This document shows, piece after piece, positions 14,526-19,994 of a stretch of 19,994 bases of DNA. A model generated the notes under the pieces. The model had not been told where the DNA came from. It worked only from the letters and a program-made list of their open reading frames with translations, and did no database searches. Positions within the stretch are counted from its first letter, which is position 1. The number at the start of each line of letters is the position of its first letter. Source of the stretch: DASPMP01 sp035758925 (GTDB lineage Bacteria > Gemmatimonadota > Gemmatimonadetes > Gemmatimonadales > Gemmatimonadaceae); the NCBI GenBank assembly GCA_035758925.1, contig DASTVV010000051.1, positions 1-19,994 of the forward strand, in the 5' to 3' direction. The translations under genes and the position numbers were made by a program.

Positions 14526-15569
14526 TTGGTGCGGCTGGTCATCGGTTCGGCCGTTGCCCTTGTTGGGGCATCGAGGCCGGCCCTGTCGCAGTCCGGCGCG
14601 CTCAGGGGTAGGGTCGTCGCGGTCGACGGCGGCACGCCGCTGCCGCACGCCGTGGTCACGATCCCGACCCTCGGCCGGGAGCTCTTTGCGGACGCCGAGG
14701 GCAGGTTTTATCTGTCGAACCTCCCGCCCGGCGCTGTGATCCTGCGCGTTCGCCGGCTGGGGTACGTCTCGACGGACGTCGCGGCGACGGTTCGCGAGGG
14801 CACGACCGACAGCGTCGTGGTCCGACTCACGCGCGTGGCGCTGCAGTTGGCCGTGGTCAACGTGCACGCGTACGAGGAGTGCCGTCATCCGGGACCGCCT
14901 CACCCCGACGGCGACACCGCCGTGGCCGGCATCTTCACGCAGCTCCTGGACAATGCCGAACAACTCCGGCTGCTGTCCCGGAGCTACCCTTTCTCGTATC
15001 TCGTGACGACCGTGCGCGGGGACAGCCAACCGAACGCGCCGTCGCGGCTCGGCCGAGTCGATACGATCAGGTACGAGAGCGATGACCCGTGGCGCTATCG
15101 ACCCGGCCGGATCATCACCCGCATCGCGACGCGCGGCGGCCGCGACAGCCTGGTGATGCACGTCCCGACACTCGTGGATTTTGCCGACTCCGCGTTCGTG
15201 CACAACCACTGCTTTCACAACGCGGGCGTCGCGATGGTAGACAGCGTCCCGATGTACCGCCTGGACCTGCTGGCCGCGGCACGCATCAGGTCCCCGGATA
15301 TCGAGGGTTCGATCTTCCTGGACACTGCCACCTATCAGATTCGACGGACGGAGCTGCGACTGACGCGCATGCCGCCAGACGTGCGGGGCATGAAGTCCAT
15401 GCACGTCGTCACGGATTTCGAGGAGACGATGCCGTCGATTCCGATCATATACCGGGTGATGGCGCGTCAGTCCTTCGACCCTCGGATCACACGCGGCGTC
15501 GAAGCGACATTCGAGGAACAGCGGCTGATACGGATGTGGTTCCACGGATCCAAGCCAGGGGAGCCCTGA
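14526..15569 (+). CDS. Exported carboxypeptidase-like regulatory domain protein
   Basis: A secreted or periplasmic protein of about 347 residues. The signal peptide is LVIGSAVALVGASRPALSQ. It is followed by a beta-sandwich of the CarboxypepD_reg type (GALRGRVVAVDGGTPLPHAVV ... EGRFYLSNLPPGAVILRVRRLGY), the plug-associated domain also found at the N-terminus of TonB-dependent receptors. The rest (residues about 110-347) has no barrel and I do not recognise it; it has a DTATYQIRRTELRL stretch and a DFEETMPSIPIIYRV stretch suggesting a beta-rich ligand-binding domain. The start is uncertain: TTG 14526 has GCAGG 6 bases upstream, while GTG 14529 and GTG 14451 are also in frame. It ends just before the 197-bp palindromic element. 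Confidence 0.78.
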   Translation: MVRLVIGSAVALVGASRPALSQSGALRGRVVAVDGGTPLPHAVVTIPTLGRELFADAEGRFYLSNLPPGAVILRVRRLGYVSTDVAATVREGTTDSVVVRLTRVALQLAVVNVHAYEECRHPGPPHPDGDTAVAGIFTQLLDNAEQLRLLSRSYPFSYLVTTVRGDSQPNAPSRLGRVDTIRYESDDPWRYRPGRIITRIATRGGRDSLVMHVPTLVDFADSAFVHNHCFHNAGVAMVDSVPMYRLDLLAAARIRSPDIEGSIFLDTATYQIRRTELRLTRMPPDVRGMKSMHVVTDFEETMPSIPIIYRVMARQSFDPRITRGVEATFEEQRLIRMWFHGSKPGEP

Positions 15570-15596
15570 CAGAGATCCGGGGCCGAAACCTGCTCC

Positions 15597-15793
15597 TCAC
15601 GGACGAGACGGGATTGGACAGGAGCACACGGATACTGCCATTGCTTGGTTGGCGTGGCGCGACGGACTTTCCCGCGCTACGAAACAACCAAATCATCGCT
15701 GGTTGCATGGCGCGAGAGACTCTCGCGCCACGAGAGAACAACCAAAGCCGTTGCAGTATCTGTGTGCTCCGTTCGATCCCGTCTCGTCCGTGA
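15597..15793. repeat. 197-bp near-palindromic element with nested palindromes
   Basis: The outer ends are perfect 18-bp inverted repeats (15597-15614 and 15776-15793). A second pair matches 17 of 18 (15621-15638 and 15753-15770), and a third short TTGGTTG-type pair lies further in. The centre holds a perfect palindrome of 10-bp arms around one base (15709-15729, GGCGCGAGAG-A-CTCTCGCGCC) and a second imperfect hairpin (about 15645-15691) bounded by TGGTTG/CAACCA. The element fills the gap between the convergent exported-protein gene and priA and encodes nothing. It resembles a non-autonomous palindromic element (MITE or REPIN-like) and could also act as a two-way terminator. Confidence 0.85.
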
Positions 15794-15837
15794 TAGGCTG
15801 TTTGTTGGTCTGAGAGCGCCCGCCGCGTGAGTGGGGG

Positions 15838-18114
15838 TTAGAGAAGAGAGACGGGGTCTCGGTCGACAACGATGCGAAGCTGCCCCTTCGACGGCACGGG
15901 AATCCGCTCCGCGATGTAGCGCGCGACGCGCGTGAGCTGAGCCGCGTTGCGCGACTTGAGCATGAAGTGCCAGCGCCAGCGATTCTTGATCCGCTCGATG
16001 GGACACTTGGATGGTCCGACGATCGTGATGTCCGGGTCGCCTTTGCGTTCCAGCAGCGCGCGCAAACGGTCCGCCGTCTCGGTGGCGAGACGCGCCGTGT
16101 CCTCCTCGCGCGTGCCGCTGAACACGACGTTCGCCAGACGAATCGCGGGCGGATACGGCGGGTCGCTGCGGCCCTCCAGCTCCTTGTTGACGAATCGATC
16201 GTAGTCGTGCGCCACGGCGCAGACCACGGCGTGGTGTCCCGGCACTCGCGTCTGGATGAACACCTCCCCACCCTTCGGACCGCGTCCGGCACGTCCGGCC
16301 ACCTGGCTCAGTAACTGGAAGCAGCGCTCCGACGCGCGAAAATCCGGCAGGTTGATGCCGACGTCCGCGTCCACGACGCCGACGAGCGTCACGTTGGGGA
16401 AATCGAGGCCCTTCGCGATCATCTGCGTTCCCAGCAGGACGTCGACGTCCCCGCGCGCGACGCGATCGAGGATGTCGGCGTGCGCCCACTTGCCCGACGT
16501 GGTGTCGACGTCCATGCGCGCGATGCGCGAGCTGGGCATCCGCTCCGCCAGAATGCGCTCCACCTGCTGCGTCCCCAGCCCGCGTTGCTTGAGCACCGAG
16601 CCCCCGCAGCGTTGGCAGCGCTGCCGCGGCGCCTCCGCGTGCTGGCAGTAGTGGCAGATGAGCCGCTCGGGAGCGCGGTGGTACGTGAGCGTGATGCTGC
16701 AGTTGGGGCAGACGTCCACCTCGCCGCATTGTGCGCACTGCACGAATGACGCGTACCCGCGCCGGTTGAGCAGCAGAATGGATTGCTCGCGACGCTCCAG
16801 GCGGGCGCGCAGCGCGGTCTCGAGCTCTTCGCTCAGCACCAGGCGCGCCAGCGATTCAGATGTCGTGGCGTGCGGCGAGATTTTCTGATCCTTGGGCACG
16901 CGCATGTCCACGACGCGTACGCTCGGAAGACGTCCGCCTCCGACGCGATCCGGGAGGGACAACAGCCGGTACTTACCGGAGCGAGCATTGGACCAGCTCT
17001 CCAGACTTGGAGTCGCGCTCCCAAGCACCACGACCGCGCCTTGTGCCCTGGCACGCACCATGGCCACTTCGCGCGCGTGATACCGCGGCGCCTCTCCCTG
17101 CTTGTAGCTGGTTTCATGCTCCTCGTCCACGACGATCGCGCCGAGGTTCTCCAGTGGCGCGAAGATCGCCGAGCGTGCCCCGACGGCAATGCGCTTGTCG
17201 CCGCGCTTGAGGGCGAGCCAGGCGTCGTAGCGCTCTCCGTCGCTCAGCGCGCTGTGCAGCACGGCCACCTTGTTGCCGAACACCGCGCGAAACCGGCTCA
17301 CCGTCTGGGGCGTGAGCGCGATCTCCGGCACGAGCACGATGGCCGTCCGGCCGCGATCGTTCACGACGGTGCGGAGAAAATCGAGATAGACGAGCGTCTT
17401 GCCGCTTCCGGTCACGCCGTGCAGCAGGAACACGCCCCCGGGTTTGCCAGCGCCGAGGGCGTCGATTGCCTGCTGCTGCGCCAGCGTGGGGGCGTGCCGT
17501 GGGTCGGCAGCACTCGCGCGCGAGGCGAAGGGATCGCGCGCCACCACCTCTTCGCCAATGGCGACGAGCCCGCGTTCCTCCAGTCCCTTGAGGACCGTCG
17601 GCGAGAACGACATCCGTTCGACCAGCAACTCAACCGGCGCGCTGCCGCCGAGCGACTCGATGAGCTCGAACAGCTCGCGCTGCTTTTTCGCGCGCGCGAA
17701 CGTGCGATCGCGCTCGAGCAGGGTCGGCAGTTCCGTCGTGAGCGTGGCGACTCGGCGCGTCTTGACGCTTGGCTCGGGCGACTCGGCGCCGGTGAGCGCG
17801 GCAGGCAGCGCAGTGCGAAGCACGACGCCGAGTGGCGCGACATAGTATGCCGCGATCCACCGGCACACGTCGATCAACGAGGTGGTGAGAACCGGTTGGG
17901 CGTCCGGCGCCTCGGCGATCGGCTTGGGAGACACGACAGCCGCCGCGCCTGGAGAGTCGCCGTTCCCGACGACAATGCCCATCTCCCGGCGGCCGCGGAC
18001 CGGCACCACCACCCGACTCCCGACCGCGACACGCGCTGCCAGCGCGTCGGGCACCAGGTAGGTGAGCGGCTTGAAGAACGGGAGTGGGACTGCTACCGAG
18101 ACCAGCCCTTTCAT
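15838..18114 (-). CDS. priA: Primosomal protein N' (PriA helicase)
   Basis: A 758-residue 3'-5' DNA helicase that recognises stalled forks and reloads the replicative helicase. The N-terminal DNA-binding domain begins VSVAVPLPFFKPLTYLVP, as is usual. The helicase core has Walker A GVTGSGKT (about 230-237), DEEH box VVDEEHETSYKQ (about 330), GSATPSLES, and the late motifs GTQMIAKGLDFPNVTLVG and QVAGRAGRG. The zinc region (about 457-501) has the paired cysteines CAQC, CPNC, CHYC and CQRC. The C-terminal domain (PPYPPAIRLANVVF) is intact. ATG 18114 fits the family start; an in-frame upstream ATG at 18165 would add 17 residues and lies in the repeat array. Its upstream region is the 24-bp repeat array, which must contain or displace its promoter. 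Confidence 0.96.
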   Translation of the reverse strand: MKGLVSVAVPLPFFKPLTYLVPDALAARVAVGSRVVVPVRGRREMGIVVGNGDSPGAAAVVSPKPIAEAPDAQPVLTTSLIDVCRWIAAYYVAPLGVVLRTALPAALTGAESPEPSVKTRRVATLTTELPTLLERDRTFARAKKQRELFELIESLGGSAPVELLVERMSFSPTVLKGLEERGLVAIGEEVVARDPFASRASAADPRHAPTLAQQQAIDALGAGKPGGVFLLHGVTGSGKTLVYLDFLRTVVNDRGRTAIVLVPEIALTPQTVSRFRAVFGNKVAVLHSALSDGERYDAWLALKRGDKRIAVGARSAIFAPLENLGAIVVDEEHETSYKQGEAPRYHAREVAMVRARAQGAVVVLGSATPSLESWSNARSGKYRLLSLPDRVGGGRLPSVRVVDMRVPKDQKISPHATTSESLARLVLSEELETALRARLERREQSILLLNRRGYASFVQCAQCGEVDVCPNCSITLTYHRAPERLICHYCQHAEAPRQRCQRCGGSVLKQRGLGTQQVERILAERMPSSRIARMDVDTTSGKWAHADILDRVARGDVDVLLGTQMIAKGLDFPNVTLVGVVDADVGINLPDFRASERCFQLLSQVAGRAGRGPKGGEVFIQTRVPGHHAVVCAVAHDYDRFVNKELEGRSDPPYPPAIRLANVVFSGTREEDTARLATETADRLRALLERKGDPDITIVGPSKCPIERIKNRWRWHFMLKSRNAAQLTRVARYIAERIPVPSKGQLRIVVDRDPVSLL

Positions 18115-18146
18115 GCGAACAGGCGTCGTACGGCTGGATGCACTCC

Positions 18147-18277
18147 AGCATACGTCATGCGCCATGCGTCAGCATACGTCATGCGCCATGCGTCACGCAT
18201 GCTCACGTATGGCGAATATCGCATGCTGAAGTATGGCGAATATCGCATGCTGAAGTATGGCGAATGACGCATCCTGA
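18147..18277. repeat. Array of 24-bp units in opposed orientations
   Basis: Two perfect direct copies of a 24-bp unit lie at 18147-18170 and 18171-18194. They are followed after a short bridge by two perfect copies of a second 24-bp unit at 18207-18230 and 18231-18254 and a diverging third copy at 18255-18277. The reverse complement of the second unit is clearly related to the first (shared AGCAT, CG, CGCCAT and TC positions), so the array is a large inverted arrangement of one unit. There are no spacers, so it is not CRISPR-like. It lies between the dipeptide epimerase stop and the priA start. Confidence 0.85.
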
Positions 18278-18285
18278 CTCCTGAC

Positions 18286-19329
18286 TCAGGACGCTTGACG
18301 CGTGGTGACTCCGAGCCCCGGCTCCCCAGGCAAGCGAACCATCCCGTCGAGAATGGTCGCGCCGATGAACGGATCATCGCGCAACAGGAGCGCGCCGTCG
18401 AGATCCGCGTACTGCGTCAGCGGCGCGACCTGCGCGGCCGCGGTGATGCCGAGGCTCGACTCCACCATGCACCCGATCATCACGCGCATCTCGCGACGAC
18501 GGGCCTCGAGTGCCATGCGCCGGGCCTCAGCCAGTCCGCCACACTTCGACAGCTTGATGTTGATCCCGTGCACCACGCCGTCGAGCCGCGGAATGTCGGA
18601 CGCGCTCACGCACGACTCGTCGGCGATGATCGGGATGGGCGAGCGCGCCTTCAACTGGCGCAAACCGTCGAGGTCGTCCTTCGGCAGCGGCTGTTCCAGG
18701 AACTCGAACCCGTTGTCCGCGAGGAGTCGCGCCATCGTCGTCGCACGATCCAGGTCCCAGGCCGCGTTCGCGTCGGCGCGCAGCAGCTTGTTCGGCGCCG
18801 CCCGACACACGGTGCGAACGATCCATTCGTCGCGATCGCTTCCGAGCTTCACCTTGAGGATGGGAAATGGCCTGGCCTCCGCCACGCGCGCGAGCAGCTC
18901 GCCCTCGTCCGGCGTGATGACGATGGTGTAGCTCGATGGCGGGCACGTCATCGGGTCGAGCCCGAACATCTGCCAGACGGGCGCTCCGGTGCGCTTGCCC
19001 AACAGATCGTGCGCGGCCGCGCTCACCGCGGAACGCGCCGAGGCGTCGCCTCTGAGCGACGTCCGCATCTGCTCCTCGAGCGAGTCGATCTCTTCGAGCG
19101 ACTCGATGGTCGGCCGTTTGGCGGCGATCGCGGCAAGCCGGGGAACCGCGGCGACGACGGTGTCGGCGCTCTCGCCGTAGAATGCGTTGGGCGCGGCCTC
19201 ACCCCACCCTTCCACGCCCGCGTCGTCCAGCAGCCGGATGCGCACGCGCTCGTACGACGCGGTGCTGCCCCGCGCGATCGCGAACGCTACCCGAGGACGA
19301 ATCGTGTAGCGGTCGAACAGCAGCTTCAT
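18286..19329 (-). CDS. L-Ala-D/L-Glu-type dipeptide epimerase
   Basis: A 347-residue enolase-superfamily enzyme of the muconate lactonizing subgroup, which epimerises the alpha carbon of dipeptides such as L-Ala-D-Glu released from peptidoglycan. The capping domain (1-120) has GWGEAAPNAFYGES. The barrel has the KxK acid/base motif (Lys159, Lys161 in LKVKLG), metal ligands Asp186 (RADANAAW), Glu212 (EQPLP) and Asp237 (IADES), and a second catalytic lysine in NIKLSKCGG (Lys259/Lys262). The DLDG motif (Asp309, Asp311) is the family's hallmark for binding the dipeptide amino group. The exact dipeptide is not predictable by eye. Its ATG overlaps the stop of the upstream kinase gene as ATGA (19326-19329). 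It fits with cell-wall peptide recycling. Confidence 0.92.
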   Translation of the reverse strand: MKLLFDRYTIRPRVAFAIARGSTASYERVRIRLLDDAGVEGWGEAAPNAFYGESADTVVAAVPRLAAIAAKRPTIESLEEIDSLEEQMRTSLRGDASARSAVSAAAHDLLGKRTGAPVWQMFGLDPMTCPPSSYTIVITPDEGELLARVAEARPFPILKVKLGSDRDEWIVRTVCRAAPNKLLRADANAAWDLDRATTMARLLADNGFEFLEQPLPKDDLDGLRQLKARSPIPIIADESCVSASDIPRLDGVVHGINIKLSKCGGLAEARRMALEARRREMRVMIGCMVESSLGITAAAQVAPLTQYADLDGALLLRDDPFIGATILDGMVRLPGEPGLGVTTRQAS

Positions 19330-19994
19330 TGCCCGGCGCGGACGGCCTGTCTGGCCGTCCAGGCCGCGCGGAGCGGTTCCGCCGTATTCTCCGTCGTGCG
19401 AAGCCAGGCGATGAGGGCATCGGCCAGGTCGTTGCCGCGCGCAAAGCGATCGGCGGCCGGCTTTGCCAGGCAGCGCATGACGATGTCGGCGATGGCTGCG
19501 GGGACCTGTGAGTTCACCTGCTGCGGGCTCACCGCGGGCTCGTGCACCTGCTTGTAGCCCACCGCGAACGCGTCAGGCCCGTCGAACGGCGGGAAGCCCA
19601 CCAGCCCCTCGTACATCACGATGCCCAGCGAATACACGTCGGCGCGGCCATCCACGAGCTTGCCCATCGCCTGCTCGGGCGACATGTAATGCGGCGTTCC
19701 CATCGCGCGCCCGCTGGCGGTCAGCCGGCCCTGGGAGCGCGTCTCTGCGATGCCGAAATCCGTCACCAGCGCGTGGCCGTCCTCGTCGAACAGCACGTTG
19801 TCCGGCTTCACGTCCCGGTGCACGATGCCCCGCCTGTGCGCGTAGTCCAGCGCGCAGGCCGCCTGGGCAACGATGGTCGCGACTTCGACGGCTGGCTGTG
19901 GCCCGTTCGCGATGCGGTCGGCGAACGAGCCGCCTGGCAAGTACGGCATGACCGTGAACATCACCCCGTCACTTTCGCCGGAGTCGATGATGGG
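19326..19994 (-). CDS. Serine/threonine protein kinase, C-terminal part (5' end outside window)
   Basis: The last 222 codons of a Hanks-type Ser/Thr kinase; the frame is open to the window edge (PIIDSGESDG precedes VMFTVMPYL), so the N-lobe with the ATP-binding lysine is missing. Visible motifs, counted from the GTG at 19964, are the catalytic loop HRDVKPDN (Asp51, Asn56), DFG (Asp69), GTPHYMSPEQ in place of APE, and DVYSLGIVMYE. The kinase domain ends about 30 residues before the stop. No transmembrane segment, PASTA or other domain follows, unlike many bacterial kinases, so this one appears to be a soluble kinase ending right after its C-lobe. The stop overlaps the epimerase start by 4 bp, implying coordinated translation. 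Confidence 0.93.
   Translation of the reverse strand, partial: PIIDSGESDGVMFTVMPYLPGGSFADRIANGPQPAVEVATIVAQAACALDYAHRRGIVHRDVKPDNVLFDEDGHALVTDFGIAETRSQGRLTASGRAMGTPHYMSPEQAMGKLVDGRADVYSLGIVMYEGLVGFPPFDGPDAFAVGYKQVHEPAVSPQQVNSQVPAAIADIVMRCLAKPAADRFARGNDLADALIAWLRTTENTAEPLRAAWTARQAVRAGQ

Noticed and set aside
14451..14528. GTG 14451 as the start of the exported regulatory-domain protein
   Set aside because: It would give a signal peptide with an unusually long N-region of about 26 residues and leave only 23 bp to the divergent gene; TTG 14526 or GTG 14529 fits better, though this is not certain.
16783..18267. A plus-strand open frame of nearly 500 codons opposite priA
   Set aside because: PriA is unmistakable on the minus strand; the shadow frame has no motif and ends by reading the 24-bp repeats as a short repeated peptide.
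18147..18277. Possible CRISPR array
   Set aside because: The 24-bp units abut directly with no spacers, occur in two orientations, and no cas gene is present.
18295..19557. A plus-strand frame opposite the dipeptide epimerase and kinase
   Set aside because: Both minus-strand genes have full catalytic motif sets; the antisense product is compositionally skewed without domains.

Overview
The window comes from a high-GC, Gram-negative-type bacterium. Several proteins begin with lipoprotein, Sec or twin-arginine (Tat) export signals, and one carries a glycine-zipper segment as envelope proteins often do. The mix of genes (Ser/Thr kinase, HEAT-cyclophilin fusion, GMC dehydrogenase with its small Tat subunit, carboxypeptidase-like regulatory domain protein, CcdA) would suit a soil Gemmatimonadota-like organism. 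That placement is an inference from gene style; no rRNA or other marker gene is present. I see no phage, integrase, transposase, tRNA or CRISPR genes.

Layout. 1-1681 (+): 3' part of an exported gamma-glutamyltransferase. 1851-2678 (-): Thr/Lys-rich lipoprotein with a glycine zipper and a clear intrinsic terminator. 3120-4320 (+): soluble histidine kinase and overlapping single-domain response regulator. 4345-6697 (+): exported HEAT-repeat/cyclophilin protein, then a Tat-type metallophosphoesterase. 6694-7716 (-): lipoprotein of the acetamidase/formamidase family, converging on the phosphoesterase with overlapping stop codons. 8065-10336 (+): gluconate-2-dehydrogenase-like subunit 3 and GMC oxidoreductase pair. 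10666-11976 (+): putatively exported SAM hydrolase (DUF62) and a YCII/DGPF protein. 14427-11994 (-): tightly overlapping three-gene unit: archaeal-type ornithine cyclodeaminase-like (TIGR00300-like) protein, unknown protein, and CcdA, which appears to start at CTG inside a CTGA overlap. 14526-15569 (+): exported carboxypeptidase-like regulatory domain protein. 18114-15838 (-): PriA. 19994-18286 (-): C-terminal part of a Ser/Thr kinase overlapping an L-Ala-D/L-Glu-type dipeptide epimerase by 4 bp.

How the genes fit together. Much of the content concerns the envelope or periplasm: peptide and glutathione-type turnover (GGT, dipeptide epimerase), export of folded redox proteins (Tat-GMC pair), folding (cyclophilin), thiol-redox transfer (CcdA), and several lipoproteins. 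Housekeeping is represented by PriA. Signalling is represented by the two-component pair and the Ser/Thr kinase.

The most unusual signal is outside the genes. Five intergenic spacers each hold a different structured repeat: a 41-bp-arm hairpin (1689-1791), a 59-bp-arm ungapped hairpin (7838-7960), an inverted-repeat element enclosing 13-bp tandem repeats (10365-10545), a 197-bp near-palindrome with nested palindromes (15597-15793), and an array of 24-bp units in opposed orientations (18147-18277). A further short tandem repeat lies at 7750-7822. The most unusual gene-level signals are a SAM hydrolase with an export signal, the CTG-started CcdA, and the ornithine cyclodeaminase/unknown/CcdA operon.
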